64,000 nt of DNA. Origin: Planomonospora sp. ID82291. GTDB taxonomy: Bacteria > Actinomycetota > Actinomycetes > Streptosporangiales > Streptosporangiaceae. The DNA is taken from NCBI RefSeq assembly GCF_015711645.1, contig NZ_JABTEX010000001.1, positions 1,426,001 to 1,490,000 on the forward strand, read 5' to 3'. Of this stretch, positions 7,703 to 18,953 are shown piece by piece (position 1 is the stretch's first letter; every line of letters begins with the position of its first letter). The translations under genes and the position numbers were made by a program. The notes beneath the pieces are model-generated. The model saw only the letters and a program-made list of their open reading frames with translations. It did no database searches and was not told the origin of the DNA.

Positions 7703-8359
7703 ATGAACGGGACGAACGCCTATCGAGTCGTGCTGGTCGCAGCGGGTCTGGCGGGACTGCTCTGCACCTGGCTGGCGGCCACCGATCCGCTCAACCCGCC
7801 GGTCTACTTCACCGTGCAGAGCAACATCATGCTGGTGGCCTACCACGTCTGGCAGCTGTCGGGCCGGGGCGTGCCGTCGGCGTTCATCAAGGGCGCGGTG
7901 ACCCTGTTCATCTCGATCACCGGCCTGGTCGCCCACTTCATCCTGACGCACGGCGCGAGTCCTCTGCTCCTGCTCCCCGACGGCCAGGGGAACGACGTCC
8001 AGGACATGGGCAACCTGCTGCTGCACTACGTGACACCGATCATGGCCTTCGCCGACTGGCTGCTCTTCGACCGCGCCCTGCGCCCGGGATGGAGCAGGCC
8101 GCTCGTGTGGCTCGCCTACCCGGCCGCCTACCTCGTCTTCGCGCTGACCCGCGGCGCCCTGCTCGCCCCGGGCACCGAGCGGCGCTACCCGTACCCCTTC
8201 CTCGACGTGGACCGGCTCGGCTACGACGGCGTCGCGCTCCAGGCGGTCCTCCTCACGGCCGGCTTCGCCGTCCTGGGCTACCTCCTCGTCGCCCTGCACC
8301 GCCTGGTCTCCCGTACGGCGACGCCCCGGCCCGCCGAGGAGAGCCGGGCCCTGCCGTGA
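7703..8359 (+). CDS. Pr6Pr-family integral membrane protein
   Basis: This 218-residue protein has six predicted membrane helices and the family features PVYFTVQSNIMLVAYHVWQL in the first third, LLHYVTPIMAFADWLLF in the middle, and a Tyr/Pro-rich YPYPFLDVDRLGY loop. Similar proteins are annotated Pr6Pr, related to FAR-17a/AIG1; the function is unknown. An in-frame TTG at 7652 would add 17 residues, but ATG 7703 begins just before the first hydrophobic stretch. TATGGT lies ten bases before this ATG, so a near-leaderless transcript is possible. It follows the HAD gene by 70 bp. Confidence 0.75.
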   Translation: MNGTNAYRVVLVAAGLAGLLCTWLAATDPLNPPVYFTVQSNIMLVAYHVWQLSGRGVPSAFIKGAVTLFISITGLVAHFILTHGASPLLLLPDGQGNDVQDMGNLLLHYVTPIMAFADWLLFDRALRPGWSRPLVWLAYPAAYLVFALTRGALLAPGTERRYPYPFLDVDRLGYDGVALQAVLLTAGFAVLGYLLVALHRLVSRTATPRPAEESRALP

Positions 8360-8462
8360 CACCGCCGACCGGCCGTCTCAGATCCCTACGACACGCAGGC
8401 GCTTCCGGCTTATGGCCGTGATGGCGTCGACGTCGGAGGTCAGCACGGTCGCCGGTCCGGGC

Positions 8463-10679
<2,217 letters not shown>

Positions 10680-10775
10680 GGCCTCTCCTCGTGCTCGTCG
10701 ATCCATCGTGCGCGGCCCGGAGCCGCAGGCGGTAATCGGGGTGTCCGCCGTTCCTCCCACTCCGGAGAACGTCCG

Positions 10776-10790
10776 ACCCCCCGGGGGTAT
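10776..10790. promoter_or_regulatory. CsoR-like G/C-tract palindrome before copA
   Basis: ACCCCCCGGGGGTAT is an inverted repeat of C and G tracts flanked by A/T, the kind of operator bound by copper-sensing CsoR repressors. It lies about 100 bp upstream of the copA start, in the gap after the His-rich protein gene. The assignment is from resemblance only. Confidence 0.5.
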
Positions 10791-10797
10791 TTCGCGG

Positions 10798-11853
10798 TCA
10801 GTGGCCGTGTCCGTCGGCGCCGTGCGACGCCTCGGGCGACGGGGTCGCATCCCGGGTCTCGCCCTTGTCCTCGGCCTTGTCCTCGGATCCGTCACCGGAC
10901 CGGTCGCCGGCGCCGTCTCCGGTCACCGCGGGCGCGCCCGCGGTGACCGCGGTGAACTCCGCGGTCCGGACCTTCCCGGCGTGCCGGAAGTCCAGGAAGA
11001 GGCGGTAGGCCCCCACGCTGGGCACCTCGGCGTGGAAGGTGATGCCGGGCCCGGCGGCGGTCTTCCCGTCACCGGGCTCGCCACCGGGGTGGACGTGCAG
11101 GTAGGCCAGGTCGCCGTCGCGCAGCGCGACGAGGTGGCCGTAGGCGCCGAGGTAGGGCTCCAGGTCGGTGACCGGCTCGCCGTCCCTGCTCACCGAGAGC
11201 GTCAGCGCGCTCGACCGGCCGGGGACCAGGTCGCCGGCCAGGGTGACCGTGTAACCGTCCACGGTCGCGGTGCGCTCGGGCGCACCGAGGGGGGCGGGCC
11301 GGTGGTCGCCGGGGGCCGACAGGTCCATGCCGAGCGTCATGCCCTCCGCGCCCGCGGGGGCGAAGTCGGCGAACGCGCGGTACTCCCCGGGCTCGGGGAG
11401 GGTCAGCGGGACCGACCAGGTGCCGTCGGCCCCCCGGACCGGGTGGAGGTGCTGGAAGCGGGTCAGGTCCCGGCGGACCACGATGAAGTGCAGTTCCTTC
11501 TCGTGCTCCACGGCGAACCGGGTCACCGGGCGCCCGTCGGGGCCGACGACCGAGAAGCGGAAGTCCGTCTTCTCCCCCGGCTCCACCACGTCCGTCCTCG
11601 GCACCAGCGTGTATCCGCCCGCCGACACCTGGAGCCCGCCGGGCAGCACGGCCGGCCCGGTGGATCCGGCGGCCTCGCCCGACGTCCCCGGCCCGGCGTG
11701 CGCGTCGCCCGCGTGGCCCGCGCCACCGGGGGTTCCGGCCGCCACGCGCCCGGTCTCCCCGACCGGCCCGGCGAGCCTTCCGGCGCCGAACGCGCCGCCG
11801 AAGACGACGGCCAGCCCGAGCACGTACGCCCCCACCTTGGTCGCGCCGTTCAT
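10798..11853 (-). CDS. Secreted or membrane-anchored His-rich protein of the copper locus
   Basis: The 351-residue protein starts with [19 protein letters not shown], an N-terminal membrane/signal helix, then a Gly/Ala/His linker. Two extracytoplasmic beta-sandwich-like repeats follow, each with His pairs: [10 protein letters not shown] in the first and [10 protein letters not shown] in the second. The tail is charged and ends GADGHGH. Similar proteins accompany copper ATPases in actinomycetes and are thought to bind metal outside the membrane; no enzyme motif is visible. A CsoR-like palindrome lies just upstream of its start (11870-11886), and copA follows downstream, so the two probably form one copper-inducible unit. 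A specific CopC or YtkA assignment is not secure. Confidence 0.75.
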   Translation of the reverse strand: MNGATKVGAYVLGLAVVFGGAFGAGRLAGPVGETGRVAAGTPGGAGHAGDAHAGPGTSGEAAGSTGPAVLPGGLQVSAGGYTLVPRTDVVEPGEKTDFRFSVVGPDGRPVTRFAVEHEKELHFIVVRRDLTRFQHLHPVRGADGTWSVPLTLPEPGEYRAFADFAPAGAEGMTLGMDLSAPGDHRPAPLGAPERTATVDGYTVTLAGDLVPGRSSALTLSVSRDGEPVTDLEPYLGAYGHLVALRDGDLAYLHVHPGGEPGDGKTAAGPGITFHAEVPSVGAYRLFLDFRHAGKVRTAEFTAVTAGAPAVTGDGAGDRSGDGSEDKAEDKGETRDATPSPEASHGADGHGH

Positions 11854-11869
11854 CTCTCCTCCTCCCCAT

Positions 11870-11886
11870 ATACCCCTATAGGGTAT
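11870..11886. promoter_or_regulatory. CsoR-like operator (ATACCC-N5-GGGTAT)
   Basis: The inverted repeat ATACCC CTATA GGGTAT lies 17 bp upstream of the start of the His-rich protein gene and would overlap its promoter. A further C/G-tract palindrome with a TAT end lies at 11925-11940. Known CsoR operators have the same plan. Function inferred. Confidence 0.6.
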
Positions 11887-11956
11887 CTAGGCGCCTCAGC
11901 ATGCCACAGCGGATCACGAGGAGCAACCCCGGGGGGGTATGAACGGCATCGAGACG

Positions 11957-13756
11957 TCAGTGAACGAACGGCGTCAGCAGACCGGGGACCGACTCCTCGG
12001 CGAAGGCCAGGCCCTCCGCGACGGAGACGTCCCTGACCTTGTACGACCCCGAGCCCGCCGCCGTCGTCGCCGCCAGGGTGACCAGGCCCGACCGGCGCTG
12101 GAAGGGCGACCGGCTGACCGTCCAGCCGATGATCGCGGTACGGCGCAGCGCCACGGTCCTGCGCCGGGCGGTGCCGTACCGCGTGACGAGGTAGGGCCCG
12201 TGCAGGCCGTGGCCCAGGTTCCGGTAGGCGTCCAGGGCCAGGAGCAGCGCGGCCGGAAGCAGGGCGGGACCGGCCAGCCACAGGAGGCCGGGGACCCAAC
12301 TCAGCCAGACGGCGAGGCCGCCCAGGACCGCGGAGACGACCGCCGACGGCCAGAGCGCCCGGACGATCCTGCGGCGGAGCGCGGCACGGGGATGCGCGGC
12401 CAGCGGAGCCAGGGTAGGCGACGCCTCCGCGGACGGCCCGACGGACGGCCCCGCGGACGGCCCGACGGACGGCCCCGCGGACGGCCCGACGGACGGCCCC
12501 GCGGACGGCCCGACGGCGAGCACGGCCGCGGCGACCCGGTGCGCCTCGGCGCGCGGGGCGGGCGGCAGCAGGACGACCGACTCGTCCTCCTTGAGACCGG
12601 TGGCCACGGCCTTCAGCCTGGCCCCGCCGCCCCAGCGCAGCGGCAGCGGCTCGGCCAGCTCGACCCCGTACAGCCGGCGCTCCTCCAGCGCCATGGACCG
12701 CGTGGTCAGCAGGCCGCGCCGTACCGAGAACGCGCGGTCGGGCTCGCGGGTCAGGCGGAAGTCCCACCACGACTCCACGTACAGCAGCAGGGCGCCCGCC
12801 AGACCGATGGAGAGCACGATCCCGACCGCGACGGCCGCGACCACGACCGGGTCGGCCGCGGTGACGCGGCTCCAGAGGTCGCCGAGGAAGCCGACCTCGG
12901 CCGGGTCGATCCCGACGATGTCCAGCACCCGGAAGAACACCCCGAACGGGGCCAGACCGATCAGCAGCGACCAGCTGCTCAGCAGGGCGTAGCCGATCCA
13001 GGCGGGACGCAGTTCCGCGACGACCGCGTCCGCCGGAGCCGTACGGCCCAGCAGCTCCACCCGGAGCAGCCGGGCGCCGGCGCGGGAGACCCCGTCGAGG
13101 ACGAGGCCCTTCTCGTCGTCGGTCCGGCCCGTGCCGATGACGACCGTGGCCAGACCGAAGAACCGCTGGAGCGGGTCGGCGGTGAGGTCGACGCTGCGCA
13201 CCCGGTCGCGCGCGATCGAGCGGCGCCGCCGGAAGACGAGCCCGGAGCGGAGCTCCACCCGCTCGGCGGTGACCCGGTACCGGGTGGTCGCGTAGCGGAC
13301 GAGGCCGGCCACCGCGATCACGGCGAAGACCACGAGGATCACACCGAGCGTGACGGCCGCCTGGAGGCCGAGCCCGTCACGGGCGAACGGCAGCGTCACC
13401 GCGACGGGCACCGCCGGCCCGAGCGACCGGGTCATGGTGAACCGGAGCAGCCGCGGGTCGAGCCGCGACCACCGCGCCCCGGCCCCGTCGTCCCCCGCGG
13501 CGGCGTTCCCGGCGTTCCCGGCGTCTTCGGCGTTCCCTGCGCCGACGACGGTCCCGGAGCCTCCGGCGCTTACGGTGCTTTCGGCCGCCCCGGCGCTTAC
13601 GGTGCTTTCGGCCGCCCCGGCGCTTACGGCGCTTTCGGCCGCCCCGGCGCTTACGGCGCTTTCGGCCGCCCCGGCGCTTACGGCGCTTTCGGCCGCCCCG
13701 GCGCTTACGGCGCCGGCGGTGATCCCGGTGTCTCCGTCGTACTCGTCCCGTCTCAT
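11957..13756 (-). CDS. Large bacterial PH-domain membrane protein (YdbT-like)
   Basis: The 599-residue protein has paired membrane helices followed by bPH2 modules: RYRVTAERVELRSGLVFRR with RVRSVDL, then DFRLTREPDRAFSVRRGLL, then PYLVTRYGTARRRTVALRRT. This repeated plan is that of YdbT. Two low-complexity segments are encoded by tandem DNA repeats: an Ala/Ser/Glu-rich N-terminus (13564-13712) and a GPSAGPSV linker (12429-12515). The start ATG at 13756 overlaps the stop of the smaller PH protein by four bases. YdbS/YdbT pairs are membrane proteins of uncertain role; in Bacillus they have been linked to resistance to peptides. C-terminus DVSVAEGLAFAEESVPGLL is intact. Confidence 0.82.
   Translation of the reverse strand: MRRDEYDGDTGITAGAVSAGAAESAVSAGAAESAVSAGAAESAVSAGAAESTVSAGAAESTVSAGGSGTVVGAGNAEDAGNAGNAAAGDDGAGARWSRLDPRLLRFTMTRSLGPAVPVAVTLPFARDGLGLQAAVTLGVILVVFAVIAVAGLVRYATTRYRVTAERVELRSGLVFRRRRSIARDRVRSVDLTADPLQRFFGLATVVIGTGRTDDEKGLVLDGVSRAGARLLRVELLGRTAPADAVVAELRPAWIGYALLSSWSLLIGLAPFGVFFRVLDIVGIDPAEVGFLGDLWSRVTAADPVVVAAVAVGIVLSIGLAGALLLYVESWWDFRLTREPDRAFSVRRGLLTTRSMALEERRLYGVELAEPLPLRWGGGARLKAVATGLKEDESVVLLPPAPRAEAHRVAAAVLAVGPSAGPSVGPSAGPSVGPSAGPSVGPSAEASPTLAPLAAHPRAALRRRIVRALWPSAVVSAVLGGLAVWLSWVPGLLWLAGPALLPAALLLALDAYRNLGHGLHGPYLVTRYGTARRRTVALRRTAIIGWTVSRSPFQRRSGLVTLAATTAAGSGSYKVRDVSVAEGLAFAEESVPGLLTPFVH
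12429..12515. repeat. 24-bp tandem repeat inside the YdbT-like gene
   Basis: About 3.6 copies of a 24-bp unit (GCGGACGGCCCGACGGACGG plus CCCC) encode a GPSAGPSV linker between PH-domain modules. The unit length is a multiple of three, so copy changes keep the frame. Confidence 0.9.
13564..13712. repeat. 27-bp tandem repeat inside the YdbT-like gene
   Basis: About 5.5 copies of a 27-bp unit encode a nine-residue Ala/Ser/Gly/Glu repeat (SAGAAESAV-like) near the N-terminus, before the first membrane helix. The frame is preserved in every copy. Confidence 0.92.
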
Positions 13757-14400
13757 GCGGCGTCCTCCGGAACGGCCTGGGCGCGGGCGGTGAGACGCTC
13801 GACGAGGTCGGCGGCGAGAGCCCGGTCGATCCCGTTGATCCTGACGGCTCCGGCGGCCGAGGCGGTGGTCACGGTCACCCCGGCCAGGCCGAAGATCTGC
13901 TGGATCGGACCCCTGAGCGTGTCCACGGTCTGGATCCGGGACATCGGAGCGACCCGCCACTTGTGCCAGATCCACCCGGAGGCGGTGTAGACGGCGTCGT
14001 CCGTGACCTCCCAGCGGTGCACGCGATAGCGCACCCGGGGCATCACCAGCGTGTAGACCAGGCCGGGCACGGCGATGACCAGGGCCGGGAGCAGGAGCCA
14101 GAACCGGGCCGGCGGGATCAGCAGGCCGAGCAGGACCAGGACCAGCACGGGCGGGGCGACCAGCACCAGCGCCTGGCCCGTCCACCAACCGACGGCACGG
14201 GTGTCCACCGGGTTGCGCGGAGGCCGGAGACCGGACGGCCGCTCCACGCCCGCGGGCGGGCCCGGCGGGGAGCCGGGCGGGACGGGGAGCCGGGAACCGG
14301 GCTCGGGCGGGGAGCCGAGCGGGACGGGGAGCCGGGAACCGGGCTCGGGCGGGGAGTCGGGCGGGGAGGGAAGCCGGGGGCCGGGCTCGGGGGACATCAT
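13753..14400 (-). CDS. Small bacterial PH-domain membrane protein (YdbS-like)
   Basis: The 215-residue protein has a Pro/Gly-rich N-terminus (repeats of PPEPGSRLPVP-type sequence, about residues 5-45), two membrane helices (about 75-115), and one bPH2 module with VRYRVHRWEVTDDAVYTASG and PMSRIQTVDTLRGPIQQIFG. This is the smaller partner of a YdbS/YdbT pair. Its first ATG (14400) overlaps the TetR stop codon and its own stop overlaps the next ATG, so three genes are chained by four-base overlaps. Confidence 0.85.
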   Translation of the reverse strand: MMSPEPGPRLPSPPDSPPEPGSRLPVPLGSPPEPGSRLPVPPGSPPGPPAGVERPSGLRPPRNPVDTRAVGWWTGQALVLVAPPVLVLVLLGLLIPPARFWLLLPALVIAVPGLVYTLVMPRVRYRVHRWEVTDDAVYTASGWIWHKWRVAPMSRIQTVDTLRGPIQQIFGLAGVTVTTASAAGAVRINGIDRALAADLVERLTARAQAVPEDAA

Positions 14401-15023
14401 CGTTCCTTCCGGGTCGCGACGTCGAAGGTCGTGACGAGTTCGCGCGCGTAGGCGTCGAAGTCGAGATCGGGATGGGCCGCCAACTGGATGAACACGCCGT
14501 CGACCGCCTGCTTGACCGTGACGGCCATCACCCGGGGGGAGAACTCGCGGAACTCGCCCGCGAGCTGCCCGAACCGCAGGATCTCCTCGACGGAGGACAC
14601 CTCCGGCTCGTTGGCGGTCAGGTCGAGCCTCGGCCTGCCGTCGGCGTGCCGGAAGGCCGACCAGATGTCCGACAGGGCGATCATGTGGGCCCGATGGGTC
14701 CGGTAGAACTCGACGGTCGACTCGATGTAGGCGGCGAGCATGGCCGCGGCGGTGGTCTGGGCCTCGACCCGCGGGCGCGTGAAGGCGTCGCCCAGGGCGA
14801 ACGCCTCGTCGACCACCTGCTGGATCAGCTCGTCCTTGCCCTTGAAGTGGTAGGAGATCACCCCCTTGCTGATCCCGGCCCGCCTGGCGATCAGCGCCAG
14901 CGACGCCTGCGCGTAGCCCACTTCGGCGATCACCTCGATCGCGCAGGCGACGATCTGCGCCCGCCGGGCCGTCTCGATGAAGGATCGCCCCTCTTGGCCG
15001 ACCGGATCATTTTTTGACCGCAT
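14397..15023 (-). CDS. TetR-family transcriptional regulator
   Basis: The 208-residue protein begins MRSKNDPVGQEGRSFIETAR and has a TetR helix-turn-helix in residues about 20-65 (AIEVIAEVGYAQASLALIAR, AGISKGVISYHFKGKDELI). The ligand domain includes ESTVEFYRTHRAHMIALSDI. Frame-open sequence upstream is not coding; ATG 15023 gives normal family length. Its start region holds two GGCCAGA direct repeats 20 bp apart (15024-15050), possible operator halves. It overlaps the PH-domain genes downstream and may regulate them or the FAD/GcvT locus upstream. Confidence 0.9.
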   Translation of the reverse strand: MRSKNDPVGQEGRSFIETARRAQIVACAIEVIAEVGYAQASLALIARRAGISKGVISYHFKGKDELIQQVVDEAFALGDAFTRPRVEAQTTAAAMLAAYIESTVEFYRTHRAHMIALSDIWSAFRHADGRPRLDLTANEPEVSSVEEILRFGQLAGEFREFSPRVMAVTVKQAVDGVFIQLAAHPDLDFDAYARELVTTFDVATRKER

Positions 15024-15177
15024 GGCCAGAAAATAACACATACGGCCAGACGCCTGCCCCTCGGGAACCCGGTTCCGGTCCGGGCGCCGAGCCGCCCGGG
15101 CGCCGAGCCGCCCGGGTGCCGAGCCGCTCAGGGGACGGAACCCCGCCGACCGGCGAGCCGCCACGAGGAGCCTGCGA

Positions 15178-15240
15178 CGTATGACCCGAGGGAACCCGCG
15201 GCGTACGACCCGGGGGAACCCGCGGCGTACGACCCGGGGA
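15178..15240. repeat. 24-bp tandem repeat between the FAD/GcvT gene and tetR
   Basis: Nearly three copies of a 24-bp unit (CGTACGACCCGGGGGAACCC plus GCGG) lie just past the end of the FAD/GcvT gene. A shorter GCCGAGCCGCCCGGGC duplication lies at about 15087-15125. The rest of the 236-bp gap is plain. Confidence 0.85.
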
Positions 15241-15259
15241 GGCGGCCCTCGCCGCCGGG

Positions 15260-17959
15260 TCAGCCCGGCGGCCTCCTGACCCGCTCGGAGGCCGGATCGT
15301 AGAGCGGCTCGGCGACCACGGTGGCGTCCACCCAGGTCCCGGTGACCCCCACCTGGACCCGCTCCCCCGGGGCCGGGCGGTCGGGCAGGTAGGCGTAGGC
15401 GATCGAGCGGTCCACCCGGTGGCCGTATCCGCCGCTCGTCACCCGGGAGGCCGGCTCGCCGCCGACCCGGACCGGCTCCCCGCCCAGGCAGACCTGCCGC
15501 GGGTCGTCGAGGACCAGGCAGCGCAGCCGCCGCGCGGGTTCGGCGTCCCGCGACAGGGCCGCGCGGCCGAGGAAGTCCTTGTCCCACGCGACCGCGAAGC
15601 CCAGTCCCGCCTCCAGTGGGGTGGTCTCCGGGGTGATGTCCAGACCCCAGACCCGGTAGCCCTTCTCCAGGCGCATCGAGTCGATCGCCCGGTACCCGCC
15701 CGGGCGCAGGCCGTACGGCGCACCGGCCCGCAGGAGCGCGTCCCAGAGCGTCAGGCCGTACTCCGACGGGCAGTACAGCTCCCAGCCGAACTCGCCGACG
15801 AACGTGACCCGCTGGGCCAGCACCGGCACGCTCCCCACGCTGATCTCCCGGGCCCGCAGGTGGCCGAAGGCCAGGTCGTCGGGGGAGAGCGCGCCGAGGA
15901 CGGCCGGCGCGCGCGGGCCCCACAGGCAGTAGCAGGCGTAGGCGGAGGTGACGTCGCGCACGTCCAGGCCGTGCCCGCGCAGCCAGGCGGCGTCGCGCAC
16001 GCCGAAGGCGGTCCCGGTGACCAGCCGGAAGCGGTCGGCGGCCAGGCGGGTGACGGTCAGGTCGGCCTCGATGCCGCCGCGGGCGTTGAGCACCTGGGTG
16101 TAGACGACCGAACCGACGGGCCGGTCCAGTTCCCCGGCGCAGGCCCGCTGGAGCCGTTCCAGCGCGTCGGGGCCGGAGACCTCCAGCTTGGCGAACGAGG
16201 TCTGGTCGAACAGTCCGGCCGCGTCCCGCGTGGCCAGGCACTCGGCGCGTACGGCCGGCGACCAGATCCGCCCGGCCCACCCCTCCGGCCGGACCCCCCT
16301 CCCCCGCGCCCCGCGGGCCTCCCCGGCACCGCCCGCGACCGCGCCCTCCGCACCCGCGCCGCCCGGCCCGGCACCACCCGCACCGTCCCGCCCCGCGCCG
16401 CCCGGCCCGGCACCACCCGCACCGCGCAGCTCCGCGCCGTCCTCCGGCGGAGCGTCCCCGGTGTTCGACTCGAACCAGTCGACCCGCTCCCAGCCCGCCT
16501 TCTCGCCGAACGCGGCGCCCAGCTCCGCGTGCCGCATCCAGGCGGGGGAACGGCGCAGCGGCCGGGCGGCGGTGCGGTCCTCTCCCGGGTAGACGATGTC
16601 GTAGTACGTCGCGTAGGCGTCCAGGGCCCTGGCCCGCGCCCAGGCGGCCGACCGGGCGTGGCCGCCGAAGCGGCGCAGGTCCATGCCGAACAGGTCGTAC
16701 TCGGGCGTGCCGTCCGTGATCCACTCGGCCATGACCTTGCCCACGCCGCCCGCCGCGGCCAGCCCGTGCACGCAGAACCCGGCCGCCGCCCACAGGCCGC
16801 GCACCGGGGTCGGGCCGAGCAGGAACTCGCCGTCCGGGGTGAACGCCTCGGGGCCGTGCACGACCCTCACGATCTCCGTACGGCCCAGCGCCGGGACCCG
16901 CCGGACCGCCGACTCCCACGACTCCCGGAATCCCGGCAGGTCGGCGGGGAACAGCGTCCGGGGCTCCGCCAGGGGCGCGGGCGTGTCCCAGACCCCGGGG
17001 CTGCGGCTGTACCCCCCGACGAGGATCCCCCCGCCCTCCTGGCGGAAGTACACGATGTTGTCCGGGTCCCGGACCGTGGGAACCGCGGAGGGGACCCCGA
17101 ACGGCGCGGTGACGACGTACTGGTGCTTGATCGGCACGACCGGGATGTCCACCCCGGCCAGCCGTCCCAGCCGCCCGCCGGCCGCCCCCGCGGCGATGAC
17201 GACCGTCCCGGTCCGGACGGACCACTCCTCGGACTCGGTCCTGAACCCCGTCCCGGACCCGGACCCGGACCCGGGAGCCGCCCCCGCGCCCGTCGCCGTG
17301 CCCGTGCCGAGCTCCCCGCCCGCCCCCGCGCCCGTGCCCGGCCGCACGGTCCGGGACAGCCGCACCCCGGTGACCTCGCCGTCCTCGATGTCGAACCCGG
17401 TCACCTCCACCCCGGTGAGGATCCGCGCACCCAGTTTCTCCGCCCCGGCGGCCAGCGCCCGGGCCAGCAGCGCCGGGTCGAGCCAGCCGTCACCCGGCAG
17501 CCAGAGCGCGGCCCGCACGTCGGCCGTCTCCAGCAGCGGCAGCCGCTCCCCGGCCTCCGCCCCGGAGAGCACCGCGACGTCCAGCCCGTAGGTCTCCGCC
17601 GCCCCGGCCAGGCGCAGCGACTCCTCCACCCGCTCCGGCGTGGTCGCCAGCCGCAGTCCGCCCACCCCGCGCCAGCCGGGGTCCAGCCCGGTGAGCTCGG
17701 CCAGCTCGGGATAGAGGCCGGCCGAATACATGATCATCTTCGTCTGGGCGACGGTGGAGCGGAGCTGCCCCACGAACCCGGCCGAGTGCCAGGTGGTCCC
17801 CTCGGTGAGCCCGTGCCGCTCGACCAGGAGCACCTCGGTCCAGCCGAGCCTCGCCAGGTGGTAGGCCACGCTGCAACCGGCCACGCCGCCGCCGATCACG
17901 ACGGCCCTCGCGGAGTCGGGGTGTCCCACGTCCGGCCCCCTCTGTAACGACTCGTCCAC
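15260..17959 (-). CDS. FAD-dependent oxidoreductase/GcvT fusion (dimethylglycine/sarcosine dehydrogenase type)
   Basis: The 899-residue protein starts with a DAO-type FAD domain: VVIGGGVAGCSVAYHLARLG as the Rossmann motif, then TTWHSAGFVGQL near the flavin. A middle domain follows, and then a GcvT aminomethyltransferase half (DQTSFAKLEVSGPDALERLQ) with a C-terminal barrel. This layout oxidises N-methyl glycines (dimethylglycine, sarcosine) and passes the one-carbon unit to tetrahydrofolate. Two low-complexity inserts, at about residues 210-240 and 515-555 (Gly/Ala-rich), are unusual. GTG 17959 lacks a clear ribosome site; GTG 17929 has AGAGGGGG upstream and may be the true start. It is divergent from the kinase-permease pair 43 bp away, which supports a shared methylated-amine pathway. 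Confidence 0.85.
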   Translation of the reverse strand: MDESLQRGPDVGHPDSARAVVIGGGVAGCSVAYHLARLGWTEVLLVERHGLTEGTTWHSAGFVGQLRSTVAQTKMIMYSAGLYPELAELTGLDPGWRGVGGLRLATTPERVEESLRLAGAAETYGLDVAVLSGAEAGERLPLLETADVRAALWLPGDGWLDPALLARALAAGAEKLGARILTGVEVTGFDIEDGEVTGVRLSRTVRPGTGAGAGGELGTGTATGAGAAPGSGSGSGTGFRTESEEWSVRTGTVVIAAGAAGGRLGRLAGVDIPVVPIKHQYVVTAPFGVPSAVPTVRDPDNIVYFRQEGGGILVGGYSRSPGVWDTPAPLAEPRTLFPADLPGFRESWESAVRRVPALGRTEIVRVVHGPEAFTPDGEFLLGPTPVRGLWAAAGFCVHGLAAAGGVGKVMAEWITDGTPEYDLFGMDLRRFGGHARSAAWARARALDAYATYYDIVYPGEDRTAARPLRRSPAWMRHAELGAAFGEKAGWERVDWFESNTGDAPPEDGAELRGAGGAGPGGAGRDGAGGAGPGGAGAEGAVAGGAGEARGARGRGVRPEGWAGRIWSPAVRAECLATRDAAGLFDQTSFAKLEVSGPDALERLQRACAGELDRPVGSVVYTQVLNARGGIEADLTVTRLAADRFRLVTGTAFGVRDAAWLRGHGLDVRDVTSAYACYCLWGPRAPAVLGALSPDDLAFGHLRAREISVGSVPVLAQRVTFVGEFGWELYCPSEYGLTLWDALLRAGAPYGLRPGGYRAIDSMRLEKGYRVWGLDITPETTPLEAGLGFAVAWDKDFLGRAALSRDAEPARRLRCLVLDDPRQVCLGGEPVRVGGEPASRVTSGGYGHRVDRSIAYAYLPDRPAPGERVQVGVTGTWVDATVVAEPLYDPASERVRRPPG

Positions 17960-18002
17960 GGAATCGGATCAATGGTCTGAAGGTAGGCCAAAGGAGTGCG
18001 GC

Positions 18003-18953
18003 ATGCCAGACGCTCTCACGCACGTCCGCGAGTGGGCGGGGCAACCCGTCACCGAGACGCCCCTGCCGGGCGGTCTCAGCCACCGGATCGCCCGCGTGGA
18101 CGCCGCCGACGGGCGGCGCTGGCTGCTGCGGGTCCTCGACCCCCGCGTCTCCGCCGCGGGCCTCGGCATCCCGCTCGACGACGAGATCGCCAACACCCTC
18201 CGGGCCGCCGAGGCCGGGGTCGGCCCGCGGGTCCTGCACCGCATGCCCGGCGCCCTGCTGCTGGAGTACCTCGACGGCGTCACGCTGGACGCCCCGGCCG
18301 TGCGGGCCCTGCCCGGCCCGATCGCCGCCGCCTGCCGCCGCCTGCACGCCGGGCCCCCGTTCGTCGGCGGTTTCTCGGTCTTCCGCAAGCTGGAGGAGTT
18401 CCTCGCCCTGTGCCGCAGGCACGGCCTGCGCACGCCCGGCGGCTACGAGGACGTGCTCCCGGCCGTCGCCGAGATCGAGCGCGCGCTCGCCGTACGCCCG
18501 CTGCCGGCCGTGCCCTGCCACAACGACCTGCTCCCGGCGAACCTCATCCGCTGCGGCGAGCAGGTGCGGATCGTCGACTACCAGCTCTCCGGGAACGGCG
18601 ACCCGGCCTTCGAACTGGGCGACATCGCCGCCGAGGCGGAGTACGACCCGGACCTCACCCGCCGGCTGGCCCGGGAGTACTTCGGCGAGGACAGCCCGCG
18701 GCTCGCCGCCCGGGTCCGGCTCAACCTGATCATGTCGAACGTCACCTGGACCCTCTGGTTCTCCGTGCACCGCGGGCTGCTGCGCGAGCAGGCCGCCGCC
18801 GCCGGTTTCGACTACGGGGCCGAGGCGGCGGTGAAGTTCGCGCGGGCCGTACGGGACCTCGGCGATCCGGGGTTCGGACGGCTGATCGACGACGTCCGGG
18901 GCGCGCGCCCCGGATCCCCCCACCCCCCGCACGACGCAAGGAGGCTTGCATGA
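18003..18953 (+). CDS. Choline-kinase/aminoglycoside-phosphotransferase-like protein
   Basis: The 316-residue protein has an APH-fold N-lobe, then PAVPCHNDLLPANLIRCGEQ (Brenner-type HxDxxxxN catalytic loop) and VRIVDYQLSGNGDPAFELGD (metal-binding Asp). These features match choline/ethanolamine kinases and related small-molecule phosphotransferases. It overlaps the permease by ATGA (18950-18953). Next to a dimethylglycine-type dehydrogenase, choline or a related amino alcohol is the likely substrate; this rests on context. Confidence 0.85.
   Translation: MPDALTHVREWAGQPVTETPLPGGLSHRIARVDAADGRRWLLRVLDPRVSAAGLGIPLDDEIANTLRAAEAGVGPRVLHRMPGALLLEYLDGVTLDAPAVRALPGPIAAACRRLHAGPPFVGGFSVFRKLEEFLALCRRHGLRTPGGYEDVLPAVAEIERALAVRPLPAVPCHNDLLPANLIRCGEQVRIVDYQLSGNGDPAFELGDIAAEAEYDPDLTRRLAREYFGEDSPRLAARVRLNLIMSNVTWTLWFSVHRGLLREQAAAAGFDYGAEAAVKFARAVRDLGDPGFGRLIDDVRGARPGSPHPPHDARRLA

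Noticed and set aside
14397-17225. Single 942-residue protein ending in the TetR domain
   Set aside because: Only the part after 15023 is a TetR protein; the rest is a shadow of the FAD/GcvT gene, which has strong domain support in another frame.
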